From assembly GCA_900316275.1 (NCBI GenBank), contig ONCF01000047.1, positions 1 to 46,416 on the forward strand: DNA of 46,416 nucleotides, given 5' to 3'. The translations under genes and the position numbers were made by a program. This document shows, one piece after another, positions 8,503-17,308 of the stretch. Below the pieces are notes generated by a model. The model was given only the letters and a program-made list of their open reading frames with translations, was not told the origin of the DNA and made no database searches. Position 1 is the first letter of the stretch. Each line of letters opens with the position of its first letter. Source of the DNA: an uncultured Veillonellaceae bacterium. Its GTDB lineage: Bacteria; Bacillota; Negativicutes; Selenomonadales; Selenomonadaceae.

Positions 8503-9923
8503 AAGTCTATAATACGCTGACACGGCGCAAAGAGGAATTTAAACCGCTGAAACCGGGCGAGGTGAGCATTTACTGCTGCGGTGTCACGCCGTACAATCAC
8601 CCGCATATCGGCAATGCACGGCCCTTCGTGACTTGGGACGTCATCCGCCGTTTCTTTGCGCGGCAGGGCTATAAAGTCCGCTACATCCAGAATTTCACGG
8701 ATGTGGACGATAAAATCATCAAGGCCGCCAATGCGGAGCACGTGACGTGGAAGGATATCTCCGACCGCTACATTCAGTCCTATTTCGCCTCCATGGATGC
8801 GCTGAACGTGCGCCATGCCGACGTCTACCCGCGCGTGAGTGAGACCATCCCTGAGATTATCAAAATGGTGCAGACGCTCGTCGACAAGGGCTATGCCTAT
8901 CCCGTGGATGGTGACGTTTACTACAGTGTGGAGAAGTTCGCCGAGTATGGCAAGCTCAGCGGGCGCAAGCTCGAGGATATGCAGGCCGGTGCGCGCATCG
9001 AGGTGGATGAGCGCAAGCACCACCCGATGGATTTTGCGCTCTGGAAGGCCGCGAAACCGGGTGAGCCGTCCTGGGACAGCCCATGGGGCAAGGGCCGCCC
9101 CGGCTGGCATATCGAGTGCTCGGCCATGTCGCTGAAGTATCTCGGTGAGAAATTTGACATCCATGGCGGCGGCAGCGACCTCATTTTCCCGCACCACGAG
9201 AACGAGATTGCGCAGTCGCAGGCCTGCCTCGGCGATACGCACAGCTTTGCGCAGTACTGGATGCACAACGGCTTCATCACCATTCACGACGAGAAGATGT
9301 CGAAGTCGAAAAACAACTTCTTCACGGTGAAGGAAATCCTCGAGAAATACGACGGTGAGGTCGTGCGTTTCTTTATCCTGCAGACGCATTACCGCAGTCC
9401 GCTGGACTTCAGCGACGAGCGCCTGCAGGAGGCGAAGACGAGCCTCGGCCGCCTGCAGAACACGCAGGCCTACGTGCAGGAGCTCGCGGACAGGCAGGGC
9501 ACGGCCTCCACGGCGGCCGCGCTGGCCGACAAGGCCGAGGCGTTCGTCAAGGAATTCGACGCCGCGATGGAGGACGACTTCAACACGGCGCTCGCCATCA
9601 GCCAGCTCTTTGCCCTTTCTAAAGAAATCAATATCTACTATCAGCAGGTGACGGCCGAGGGCCAGCCTTTCGACGCGACAAACTTCGCGCGCGCCCAAAA
9701 GGCGTGGGAGCTCATGGCAGGTGTCATCGGCCTGTTCGAGCAAAAGGCGCAGGCTGCGGATGACGGCCTCACGGACAAACTCATGCAGCTCATCATCGGC
9801 ATCCGTCAGGACGCACGCGCGGCAAAGAACTGGGCCGTGGCCGACAAAATCCGCGACGAGCTCAAGGCGGCGGGCATCGTGCTCGAGGATACGCCGCAGG
9901 GCGTGAGGTGGAAACGCGCATGA
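8496..9923 (+). CDS. cysS: Cysteinyl-tRNA synthetase
   Basis: Class I aminoacyl-tRNA synthetase that charges tRNA-Cys; 475 aa, the normal length. The HIGH-type motif appears in [12 protein letters not shown] and the KMSKS motif in EKMSKSKNN; zinc ligands typical of CysRS include the Cys in IYCCGVTPY and the HIECSAM segment. Its ATG overlaps the 3' end of cysE and its TGA overlaps the ATG of mrnC (ATGA), so the three genes are translationally coupled. Confidence 0.97.
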   Translation: MLKVYNTLTRRKEEFKPLKPGEVSIYCCGVTPYNHPHIGNARPFVTWDVIRRFFARQGYKVRYIQNFTDVDDKIIKAANAEHVTWKDISDRYIQSYFASMDALNVRHADVYPRVSETIPEIIKMVQTLVDKGYAYPVDGDVYYSVEKFAEYGKLSGRKLEDMQAGARIEVDERKHHPMDFALWKAAKPGEPSWDSPWGKGRPGWHIECSAMSLKYLGEKFDIHGGGSDLIFPHHENEIAQSQACLGDTHSFAQYWMHNGFITIHDEKMSKSKNNFFTVKEILEKYDGEVVRFFILQTHYRSPLDFSDERLQEAKTSLGRLQNTQAYVQELADRQGTASTAAALADKAEAFVKEFDAAMEDDFNTALAISQLFALSKEINIYYQQVTAEGQPFDATNFARAQKAWELMAGVIGLFEQKAQAADDGLTDKLMQLIIGIRQDARAAKNWAVADKIRDELKAAGIVLEDTPQGVRWKRA

Positions 9924-10408
9924 AGTTTTCCCGTTTACAGAGCCTCGTGCGCATGATGTTTGAGCCGGACGGTGCGGGCGGCATTCGTGAGCACTACACG
10001 GCAACGGATACGCAGCAGATGAGCCCGCTCGTGCTCGCCTACGTGGGCGACGCGTATTTTCATCTCTTCGTGCGCACGCGGCTGCTCAGCTACGAGCAGT
10101 CCCAGGTGCAGGCGCTGCACCAGTTTTCGGCGCAGATAGTCTCAGCCGTCTGGCAGCACAAAGCCTACCTTGGCATCGAGCCCCTGCTCACGGAGCGTGA
10201 AAAGGGCATCTACCGCCGCGGCCGCAACGCCAAAAGCCACGCACCACGCAGCGCCAGCGTCGCCGAGTACCACTCGAGTACCGGCTTCGAGGCCCTGCTG
10301 GGCACGCTGTACCTGTGCGGCGAAAACGCCCGCCTGCAGGAACTATGCGAAGCTTCCTTCCAGATTGTCGCACAAGCGATGATGAAAGAAATCAACCCCC
10401 AAGATTAA
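9920..10408 (+). CDS. mrnC: Mini-ribonuclease 3
   Basis: Protein of 162 aa with an RNase III catalytic domain but no double-stranded-RNA binding domain, the hallmark of Mini-III, which matures 23S rRNA ends in Firmicutes. Visible catalytic segments are LAYVGDAYFHLFVR and STGFEALLGTLYL. The start is ATG 9920, which overlaps the cysS stop and has GAGGTGG upstream; a GTG 12 bases earlier overlaps that site. The cysS-mrnC-rlmB neighbourhood is conserved in Firmicutes. Confidence 0.92.
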   Translation: MKFSRLQSLVRMMFEPDGAGGIREHYTATDTQQMSPLVLAYVGDAYFHLFVRTRLLSYEQSQVQALHQFSAQIVSAVWQHKAYLGIEPLLTEREKGIYRRGRNAKSHAPRSASVAEYHSSTGFEALLGTLYLCGENARLQELCEASFQIVAQAMMKEINPQD

Positions 10409-10475
10409 GTAATACCTAGCATTCTCCCGCAAGGGCCGGAGAGGGTCGTCACACTCTTTCCTACAAAGGAGTAAT

Positions 10476-11165
10476 ATGTTAAAAGTCACTCTGTTAGAAT
10501 ACACCCCCGACCCCGAGCGCGTCGTCGCCATGGCCGCACGCCTCTGCTACTCGGCGAGCGGGGCGGCGAAGCTGGCCGAACGGCTTAGCGACGCCAAAGT
10601 AAAAGAAATGGTGCAGAAAATCGTGGCTATGGGCCACGCCTCCTGCCTGGAGCATGCCTCGTTCACGTTCGGCATCGAGGGCGTGAGCCGTGTGCTCACG
10701 CACCAGCTCGTGCGGCACCGCATCGCCTCCTACGACCAGCAGTCGCAGCGCTATGTGGCCGCGCACGGTTTCCAGTACATTACGCCGCCGACGATTGCGG
10801 CGCAGCCGGAGGCCCAGGCGAAATACGATGCGCTCATGCAGCAGATTCGCGAGACCTACGATGAGCTTACAGCCATGGGCGTGCCGAAGGAAGACGCGCG
10901 CTACGTGCTCGCGAATGCGGCCGAGACGAAAATCCTCGTGACCATGAACGCGCGCACGCTGCTGCATTTCTTTAACCTGCGCTGCTGCAACCGTGCGCAG
11001 TGGGAAATCCGCGCCATGGCCTACGAAATGCTGCGCCTCGTGAAGCAGGTTGCGCCGACGCTGTTCCACAACGCGGGCGCGAGCTGCGTGAACACGGGCC
11101 GCTGCCCCGAGGGCAGTATGACCTGCGGCAAATTCGCCGAGATGCAGAAATTGCGCGAGGACTAA
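10476..11165 (+). CDS. thyX: FAD-dependent thymidylate synthase
   Basis: Flavin-dependent synthesis of dTMP from dUMP using methylene-tetrahydrofolate. The 229-aa protein contains the ThyX signature [14 protein letters not shown], and further conserved residues in [21 protein letters not shown] precedes the ATG. It lies between mrnC and rlmB, as in several Firmicutes. Classical thyA is not in the window, so whether this is the only thymidylate synthase cannot be judged. Confidence 0.95.
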   Translation: MLKVTLLEYTPDPERVVAMAARLCYSASGAAKLAERLSDAKVKEMVQKIVAMGHASCLEHASFTFGIEGVSRVLTHQLVRHRIASYDQQSQRYVAAHGFQYITPPTIAAQPEAQAKYDALMQQIRETYDELTAMGVPKEDARYVLANAAETKILVTMNARTLLHFFNLRCCNRAQWEIRAMAYEMLRLVKQVAPTLFHNAGASCVNTGRCPEGSMTCGKFAEMQKLRED

Positions 11166-11171
11166 GGCACT

Positions 11172-12074
11172 ATGGAAAAGAAACATCAGCAGAATAAACA
11201 GCGCGGCGCTCGGCCGGAGCGTCGTACTGCCCAGCAGCGTCCGATTACGCCTAAAAACGGCGGCGCAAAAACACGTCCGGCAGCGCAGGAACAGATTATG
11301 GCCGAGCGTATTCCACGGCCTTTGCCCGACGATGTGCTCATCGGACGCAACGCTGTGACGGAGGCGTTGCGGGCGGGGCGCGGCATCAACCGCGTCTGCC
11401 TGGCCGAGGGAGACCACTCCGGCTCTATCCCCGAGATTGAGGCGCTGGCGCGCGCGCAGGGCATCCCCGTGCAGTACGTGGCGCGCAGTAAAATCGAAGC
11501 CATCGCGAGCGGCCACCGCCATCAGGGCGTGCTCGCCTACGTGGCGCCCGTGGCCTATGTGGAGCTCGAGGACATCCTGCAGGCGGCGGAGGCCAAGGGC
11601 GAGCCGCCGTTCCTGCTGCTGCTCGACGAGCTGGAGGATCCGCATAACCTCGGTGCACTGCTGCGCACGGCGGACGCCACGGGAGTGCACGGTGTGCTCA
11701 TCCCGCGCCGCCGCAGCGTGCCGCTCACGGCAACTGTGGCCAAGACGTCGGCCGGGGCCGTCGAGTACGTGCCCGTGGCGCGCATCGGCAATATCGCGCA
11801 GACGCTCAAGGCGCTGAAGGCGAAAGGCTTCTGGGTGGCCGGCGCCGATATGGACGGCAGCCAGCAGTACTGGGAGGCCGACCTCACGGGCCCACTCGTG
11901 CTCGTCGTCGGCAGCGAGGGGCACGGCATGAGCCGCCTCACGAAGGAGCACTGCGACTTTATCGTGCAGATGCCCATGGTGGGGCACATCAACTCGCTCA
12001 ACGCCTCCGTGGCGGGCTCCATCCTCATGTACGAGTCTCTGCGGCAGCGGCTGGTGAAAGCAAAGAATTTGTAA
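11172..12074 (+). CDS. rlmB: 23S rRNA (guanosine-2'-O)-methyltransferase, SpoU family
   Basis: SpoU/TrmH-type knotted methyltransferase of 300 aa, most like RlmB, which methylates G2251 of 23S rRNA using S-adenosylmethionine. A basic N-terminal extension of about 45 residues rich in Lys, Arg and Gln precedes the substrate-binding domain. The three SPOUT motifs are present: DPHNLGALLRTADATG, VVGSEGHGMS and INSLNASVAGSILMYE. Six bases separate it from thyX. The exact target base is inferred from family and gene neighbourhood. Confidence 0.92.
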   Translation: MEKKHQQNKQRGARPERRTAQQRPITPKNGGAKTRPAAQEQIMAERIPRPLPDDVLIGRNAVTEALRAGRGINRVCLAEGDHSGSIPEIEALARAQGIPVQYVARSKIEAIASGHRHQGVLAYVAPVAYVELEDILQAAEAKGEPPFLLLLDELEDPHNLGALLRTADATGVHGVLIPRRRSVPLTATVAKTSAGAVEYVPVARIGNIAQTLKALKAKGFWVAGADMDGSQQYWEADLTGPLVLVVGSEGHGMSRLTKEHCDFIVQMPMVGHINSLNASVAGSILMYESLRQRLVKAKNL

Positions 12075-12091
12075 AAATTGCCAGGTCGAAA

Positions 12092-12107
12092 TAGGCCATA
12101 TGGCCTA
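12092..12107. promoter_or_regulatory. 16-bp perfect palindrome upstream of sigH
   Basis: TAGGCCATATGGCCTA is a perfect 16-bp palindrome ending five bases before the -35 box of the sigH promoter. The position suits a dimeric regulator binding site. It lies just past the rlmB stop, but no T-run follows, so a terminator is unlikely. Confidence 0.5.
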
Positions 12108-12112
12108 AACAC

Positions 12113-12141
12113 TTGACGATTGCAACAATTCGGGGTATAAT
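12113..12141 (+). promoter_or_regulatory. Sigma-70-type promoter of sigH
   Basis: TTGACG (12113-12118), a 17-base spacer and consensus TATAAT (12136-12141). Confidence 0.8.
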
Positions 12142-12204
12142 GCGTATGTGTGTAAAGATTAAATGAGTATAAGAGAAGACAACAACCAGAAGGGGCATGT
12201 TTCC

Positions 12205-12963
12205 ATGGAAGCAGAATCGACGCTCAGAAATGTTCGCCTAGAGGAAGACCCGGCATTTGCCGCTTTGACGGACGAGGAAATCCTCCTGGAAATCAAAGAA
12301 AAAAATAATAAAGCTGCGCAGAACTACCTCATCGGCAAGTACCGCAATTTCGTGCGCGCCAAGGCCCGCTCGTATTTCCTTATCGGGGCAGACCGCGAGG
12401 ACATCATTCAGGAGGGCATGATTGGCTTTTACAAGGCTATCCGGGACTTCCGCAATGACAAACTCTCCTCGTTCCGCGCCTTTGCCGAGCTCTGCGTGAC
12501 GCGCCAGATTATCACGGCTATCAAGACGGCGACGCGGCAGAAACACATCCCGCTGAACTCCTATGTCTCGCTCAACAAGCCCATCTACGACGAGGACTCC
12601 GACCGCACGCTTTTAGATGTGCTCTCGGGCGCCAAGGCTTCTGACCCGGAGGAACTGGTCATCAGCCAGGAGGAGTTCGGCGAGATTGAGCACAAGATGG
12701 AGGAGATACTCTCCGGCCTCGAGTGGCAGGTGCTCATGAGTTATTTGGACGGCAAGTCCTATCAGGAAATCGCGCACGACCTCGGTCGGCACGTGAAATC
12801 CATCGACAACGCGCTGCAGCGCGTGAAGCGCAAGCTGGAGAAATACATGGAGAACCGCGGCGAGGATATCGACATCAACACGATTTATCGCGGCCTCTCG
12901 TCCATCAACCGCCGTCTGCGCGCCTGCGAGGAGTATACGCACGACGATTACACGGATGACTAA
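12205..12963 (+). CDS. sigH: RNA polymerase sigma factor of the SigH family
   Basis: Sigma-70-family factor of 252 aa closest in pattern to sporulation/stationary-phase sigma-H. Region 2 is seen in DREDIIQEGMIGFYKAIRDF and the following FRAFAELCVTRQIITAI. Region 4 contains a helix-turn-helix, SYQEIAHDLGRHVKSIDNAL. ATG 12205 follows AGAAGGGG. The in-frame ATG at 12163 has no ribosome site and lies only about 22 bases beyond the -10 box. rlmB followed by sigH is the usual Firmicutes order. The C-terminal 35 residues after region 4 form an extra basic/acidic tail. In non-sporulating Negativicutes its regulon may concern competence or stationary phase; that is inference. Confidence 0.9.
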   Translation: MEAESTLRNVRLEEDPAFAALTDEEILLEIKEKNNKAAQNYLIGKYRNFVRAKARSYFLIGADREDIIQEGMIGFYKAIRDFRNDKLSSFRAFAELCVTRQIITAIKTATRQKHIPLNSYVSLNKPIYDEDSDRTLLDVLSGAKASDPEELVISQEEFGEIEHKMEEILSGLEWQVLMSYLDGKSYQEIAHDLGRHVKSIDNALQRVKRKLEKYMENRGEDIDINTIYRGLSSINRRLRACEEYTHDDYTDD

Positions 12964-12985
12964 TTGCATACGGATATTATACAGG

Positions 12986-13020
12986 CAGCTGCCGCACAAA
13001 GCGGTGGCTGTATTTTTTTT
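12986..13020 (+). terminator. Terminator after sigH
   Basis: A 10-bp stem, CAGCTGCCGC (12986-12995) with GCGGTGGCTG (13001-13010), includes two G-U pairs and a five-base loop. A run of nine T follows. Confidence 0.85.
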
Positions 13021-13111
13021 ATCACATTCTGCAAAAAAGTTGGTGCTAACAGATGAGCTATCATAACATTAATTTAACTTATCCGGCGTGCTTGTACGTG
13101 TTTTTGAACGT

Positions 13112-13140
13112 TTGCCACCTAAGCGAAAGTCGGGTATAAT
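13112..13140 (+). promoter_or_regulatory. Sigma-70-type promoter of fdhD
   Basis: TTGCCA (13112-13117), a 17-base spacer and TATAAT (13135-13140). It implies a leader of about 175 nucleotides before the fdhD start. Confidence 0.7.
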
Positions 13141-13146
13141 AAGCAT

Positions 13147-13318
13147 ATCAGTCCAAGCACGCCATACCAGGCACAAACACTGGCAAATTTGTGATAAATC
13201 GCCCAGATAACCCCGTCGGGGGCTTACACAGGCGCACCTGGTCTGATAAGATAAACGTAGTACTTACGGAAACACTGCTTAATATGATGCTGTAAGCAGC
13301 GCTGCCGTAAAGGGAGGC
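13147..13318 (+). promoter_or_regulatory. Structured 5' leader of fdhD (possible cis-regulatory RNA)
   Basis: The leader contains several possible helices: CCAG/CTGG (13167-13170, 13180-13183), a CCCC/GGGG hairpin near 13211-13221, and a two-part hairpin at its 3' end, TTACGG/CCGTAA (13264-13269, 13305-13310) enclosing CTGCTT/AAGCAG (13275-13280, 13294-13299). The last helix ends exactly at the AGGGAGG ribosome site of fdhD, so translational control is plausible. I do not recognise a known riboswitch class in it. This is inference from base pairing in one sequence only. Confidence 0.4.
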
Positions 13319-13324
13319 TCTGTT

Positions 13325-14140
13325 ATGCAGGCACGCGAGAATGAATTGGTTGATTATCCGGTAGTGCGCTATGTGGCGGCCGAGGATGCGTTCGAGCCCC
13401 AGCATAAATACACCTCGATGGAGTGCTACCTCGATATCGTGCTCAACGGGCAGTCGCTGACGACGGCGTTCTGTTCGCCCGGCGACCACGCGGACCTCGT
13501 CGTGGGCATCCTCGCGCAAATGGGCAAAATCCGCACCTTCGCGGACGTCACGCGCCTGGACATCGATGAGGAGGCGCTGCGGGCGACCGTGGAGACAACA
13601 CCGGAGGCGCAAGTCTTTGCGGCGCAGGCAGCCACGGACCCGCGTTACTACCGCGCGCGGCAGATACTGGACTGCGACCCGGAGCAAATTTTTGAGCGGC
13701 CGCGCGATGTGCGCTTTGTAGCGCGGGATATCCTCGCCACGGCGGACCACCTGCTCGCCGAACTTGCGGCCACGCATGAAAAGACGAACGGCGTGCACAG
13801 CGGCGTCCTCTACGACCAGCGGGCGCGGCAAATCCTCGTGTTCCGCGAGGACATCGGCCGCCACAACGTCTTTGACAAGCTCTACGGCTGGAGCCTGCGC
13901 CACGGCGTGGACATCACGGATAAAATCATCGTGTTCAGCGGGCGCTGCTCGTCGGAAATGATGTTGAAGCTCGGACGCATGGGTATCGCCGCCGTAGCCG
14001 CGAAATCCGTGCCTACGACGCTCTCGCTGGCGCTGGCCGAGAAGCTTGGCATCACGCTCTGCGCGCGCATGGCGCCCGGCAGTTTCTGCGTCTACACGCA
14101 TCCCGAGCGCATCGTGCTCGACTTGCCGACTGAGCAGTAA
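13325..14140 (+). CDS. fdhD: Formate dehydrogenase accessory protein FdhD, atypical
   Basis: Protein of 271 aa in the FdhD family, whose members pass sulfur from a cysteine desulfurase to the molybdenum/tungsten cofactor of formate dehydrogenase. Family segments are clear: FCSPGDHADLVVGIL (residues 49-63), NGVHSGVLYD, FREDIGRHNVFDKLYGW, IIVFSGRCSSEM and the C-terminal SFCVYTHPERI. The family's usual CxxC sulfur-relay motif is not found; only a lone Cys117 (ILDCDPEQIF) lies in the expected region. Either one Cys is enough here or the mechanism differs. Formate dehydrogenase genes follow 107 bases downstream, supporting the role. AGGGAGG precedes ATG 13325. Confidence 0.82.
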   Translation: MQARENELVDYPVVRYVAAEDAFEPQHKYTSMECYLDIVLNGQSLTTAFCSPGDHADLVVGILAQMGKIRTFADVTRLDIDEEALRATVETTPEAQVFAAQAATDPRYYRARQILDCDPEQIFERPRDVRFVARDILATADHLLAELAATHEKTNGVHSGVLYDQRARQILVFREDIGRHNVFDKLYGWSLRHGVDITDKIIVFSGRCSSEMMLKLGRMGIAAVAAKSVPTTLSLALAEKLGITLCARMAPGSFCVYTHPERIVLDLPTEQ

Positions 14141-14247
14141 AATTTTAATATACTTTTTTTCAATCGGTTTTATAAACGAAAGTTATCAGGCAGAACCCAG
14201 CGTAGCGCTGGTTCATATATAGTGTATTTTTTAAGGAGGAGAAATTG

Positions 14248-17200
14248 ATGGAATTAAGCAGACGTGACTTCCTCAAGGCCTCTGGTCTCGCCAGCATCGG
14301 CGCGGCTCTGGCCAGCCTCGGCATCGACATGCCGAAAGTCAAGGCGGCTGCCAAAGAGTTCAAACTCAAAGGCGCCAAGGAATTTACCTCTATCTGCCAT
14401 TTCTGTGCCTGCGGCTGTGGTGTCGTCGGCTCGGTCAAGGATGGCAAGCTCATCAATCTCGAGGGCGATCCCGACAGCCCGATCAACCGCGGCGCGCTCT
14501 GCAGCAAGGGCCTAGGCTATGGCCAGGTGCCGAACTCCAAAGAGCGCGGCACGAAACCCCTGTACCGTGCGCCGGGCAGCGACCATTGGGAGGAAATCTC
14601 CTGGGACGAGGCTATCGACAAGGCCGCCCATGCGTTCAAACGGGCACGTGACAACAACTGGCGCGCCACGGAGAACATCGACGGCCGCGAAGTGCGCACG
14701 AACCGCACGGACGCCATCGGTTTCATCGGCGGCTCGCAGGTCAACAACGAGGAGTGCTATCAGCTCATCAAGATGACGCGCGGCCTCGGTGCGGTCTACA
14801 CGGACAACCAGACGCGTGTCTGCCATGCGACGACGCCGCCCGCGATGGGTGCTGCTTTCGGCCGTGGCGCCATGACGGGCTCCTGGATGAACATCAAGGA
14901 TGCGAAACTCATCTGGGTCGAGGGCTCGAACCTCGCCGAGTGCCATCCGATGGGCCTCAAGAACGTCATGAAAGCCAAGGAGAACGGCGCGAAAATCGTG
15001 CACGTCGACATGCGCTTTACGCGTACCTCCAAAATTGCCGATAAATTCCTGCAGATTCGTCCCGGTACGGATATCGTCTTCCTCGGAGCAATCATCAACT
15101 ATATCATCCAGAACAAGAAATTTGACGAGGACTATCTGCGCCGCAACACGAATGCGTTCTGCCTGCTGCGTCCGGACTTCGGTTTCCAGGACGGCCTGTT
15201 CTCGGGCTACAACGAGGCGACGCGTTCCTACGACATGACGACCTGGGGCTACGACCTCGGTCCGGACACGAAGCCGCAGAAGGCCAGCGATATCTTCGCG
15301 CCGCACACGGTCATGAGTGTCATGAAGGAGCACTACAGTCGCTATACATTCGAGATGGCCGAGAACATCACGGGCATCCCGGCGGCGGAAATCAAGGCGG
15401 CGGCAGAGCTGTTCAGCAGCGTGCGCCCGGCCATCTTCATGTATGCGCTCGGCATGACGCAGCACACGGTCGGCGTGGAGAACATCCGCTGCTTTACCAT
15501 CCTGCAGCTGCTCATGGGCAACGTGGGCCGTGCGGGCACGGGTATAGACGCCATGCGCGGGCAGCCGAACGTGCAGGCCTCGACGGACTTCGCCATCGAG
15601 TTCAACTGCCTGCCTGGCTACCTTGACTATCCAACGGAAAAGACGGATACGTTCAAGAAATGGGAGGAAAAGAGCGGCACGTTCCGTTCGAAGTTCCTGC
15701 GCAACACGTTGCTCGCGTGGTACGGTGAGCATGCGACGGCCGAGAACGACTACGGCATGAAGTTCCTGCCCATTCGCAACAGCCATCACAACGACTCCAT
15801 TTACGGCCTGTTCGATGAGGCGAACCTCGGCACGGTGAAGTGCATCTACGTGACGGGCCAGAACCCGGCGGTCACGAATGCGAACCTCACGCTCGTGCAG
15901 AACGGCCTCAAGAAAATCGACTCGCTCATTTGCCAGGATATCTTCATCAACGAGACGGCAGAGTTCTGGAACAAGCCGGGCGAGAACCCGAAAGACATCC
16001 AGACCGAGGTTATCTACCTGCCGGCCTGCTCGTACCTCGAGCGTCGCGGCTCCATCACGAACTCCATGCGCCTCGTGCAGTGGCGGCAGGAGGGCCCGGC
16101 CCCGCTCGGCGACTCCAAACCTGACTACTGGATTTGCAACCAGATCTGGCGCCGCATCGTGGAACTCTACAAGGACTCCACGGACCCGAAGGATGACCCG
16201 ATTAAGTTCATGACTTGGAACTACTCTGATGACCACACGGTCGAGGATATCCTCAAAGAGGTTAACGGCTACGACCTGACGACGGGCAAGCTCTTAAACG
16301 GCATCCGTGAGATCAAGGCGGACGGCACGACGAATAGCGGCATGTGGATCTACGCCGGTGTCTACGGTGGCGGGCAGTCTCTGCCGCAGCGCCGTGAGCA
16401 GGACGACGAGGGCGACCGCGGCATTTATCCGCACTACGCCTGGTGCTGGCCGGACAACATCCACATGCTCTACAACCGCGCTTCGTGCGATGAAAAGGGT
16501 CAGCCGATTGACCCGGACAAGAAGCTCGTCTGGTGGGATGCCGCCAAGGGCGAGTGGGACGGCTACGATGTGCCGGATGTCGGCAACCGCAAGGCCGGCC
16601 CGGATACGCCGGACGGCCAGAAGCCTTTCCGCATGAACGGCGAGGGCATCGGCCGCCTGTTCGCTGCGAACTACACGGACAAGAACCCCGACGGCACGTC
16701 GCGAGACCACTCCAGCACGCCGGTCGATGGTCCGCTGCCCGAGTTCTACGAGCCGGTCGAGAGCCCGACGCAGAATGCGCTGCATAGCAATAAAGACGCC
16801 CAGTACAATCCGTGCTGCATTTATCCGCGTGTACCCGAGCTGCAGCCGAAAGTCGGCACGCCGGACGAGTTCCCGTATGTGCTCACGAGCTCCGGTATCG
16901 CTGAGCACTGGTGCTCCGGTACGGTCACGCGCAATATCCCCTGGCTGAACGAACTCGTCAAGGAGCCGTTTGTCGAGATGAGCGAGCCGCTCGCCAAGCA
17001 ACTCGGCGTCAAGGGTGGCGACAAGGTGAAGGTCCGTTCTGCGCGTGGCGAGGTACAGGTCAAGGCCATGGTCACGAAGCGCATCAACCCGCTGAAAATC
17101 AACGGCAAGGAGACGCATATGGTCTGGATGCCGTACAGCTGGGGCTTCAAGGGCCTGTCCAAGGGCCCGTCCACGAACTACCTGACCATCGACGCGCTAG

Positions 17201-17259
17201 ACCCGAACGTGCAGGAGCAGGAGTTCAAAGCCTGCCTCGTCGATATCAAGAAGGCCTGA
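14248..17259 (+). CDS. fdnG: Formate dehydrogenase alpha subunit, Cys form, Tat-exported
   Basis: Catalytic subunit of 1003 aa, close in length to E. coli FdnG, oxidising formate at a bis-molybdopterin-guanine-dinucleotide Mo or W centre. The N-terminus carries a twin-arginine signal, SRRDFLKASG at residue 4, so the enzyme should face outside the inner membrane. A [4Fe-4S] site follows: Cys50, Cys53, Cys57 and a fourth Cys in ALCSKG. At the active-site position, NQTRVCHATTPP, codon TGC (14821-14823) encodes Cys192, where FdnG-type enzymes often have selenocysteine followed by His. Start: ATG 14248 after AAGGAGGAG; a TTG three bases earlier is too close. It heads an operon with fdhE, beta and gamma genes. 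Mo versus W use cannot be settled from sequence. Confidence 0.94.
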   Translation: MELSRRDFLKASGLASIGAALASLGIDMPKVKAAAKEFKLKGAKEFTSICHFCACGCGVVGSVKDGKLINLEGDPDSPINRGALCSKGLGYGQVPNSKERGTKPLYRAPGSDHWEEISWDEAIDKAAHAFKRARDNNWRATENIDGREVRTNRTDAIGFIGGSQVNNEECYQLIKMTRGLGAVYTDNQTRVCHATTPPAMGAAFGRGAMTGSWMNIKDAKLIWVEGSNLAECHPMGLKNVMKAKENGAKIVHVDMRFTRTSKIADKFLQIRPGTDIVFLGAIINYIIQNKKFDEDYLRRNTNAFCLLRPDFGFQDGLFSGYNEATRSYDMTTWGYDLGPDTKPQKASDIFAPHTVMSVMKEHYSRYTFEMAENITGIPAAEIKAAAELFSSVRPAIFMYALGMTQHTVGVENIRCFTILQLLMGNVGRAGTGIDAMRGQPNVQASTDFAIEFNCLPGYLDYPTEKTDTFKKWEEKSGTFRSKFLRNTLLAWYGEHATAENDYGMKFLPIRNSHHNDSIYGLFDEANLGTVKCIYVTGQNPAVTNANLTLVQNGLKKIDSLICQDIFINETAEFWNKPGENPKDIQTEVIYLPACSYLERRGSITNSMRLVQWRQEGPAPLGDSKPDYWICNQIWRRIVELYKDSTDPKDDPIKFMTWNYSDDHTVEDILKEVNGYDLTTGKLLNGIREIKADGTTNSGMWIYAGVYGGGQSLPQRREQDDEGDRGIYPHYAWCWPDNIHMLYNRASCDEKGQPIDPDKKLVWWDAAKGEWDGYDVPDVGNRKAGPDTPDGQKPFRMNGEGIGRLFAANYTDKNPDGTSRDHSSTPVDGPLPEFYEPVESPTQNALHSNKDAQYNPCCIYPRVPELQPKVGTPDEFPYVLTSSGIAEHWCSGTVTRNIPWLNELVKEPFVEMSEPLAKQLGVKGGDKVKVRSARGEVQVKAMVTKRINPLKINGKETHMVWMPYSWGFKGLSKGPSTNYLTIDALDPNVQEQEFKACLVDIKKA

Positions 17260-17308
17260 GTGGCGCAGCGCATTAGCGCGTAAAGCTTAGGAGAAGAAGG
17301 AGAGTCTT

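Noticed and set aside
8427-10004. A 525-codon minus-strand open frame
   Set aside because: It is fully antisense to cysS, which has HIGH and KMSKS motifs; no protein family seen.
14195-14213. Hairpin AACCCAGCG/CGCTGGTT before the formate dehydrogenase operon as a terminator
   Set aside because: No T-run follows directly and one base is bulged; at most it is a weak leader structure.
14512-16236. A 574-codon minus-strand open frame
   Set aside because: It is antisense to the formate dehydrogenase alpha subunit and shows only Arg/Val/Ala-rich sequence typical of shadow frames.
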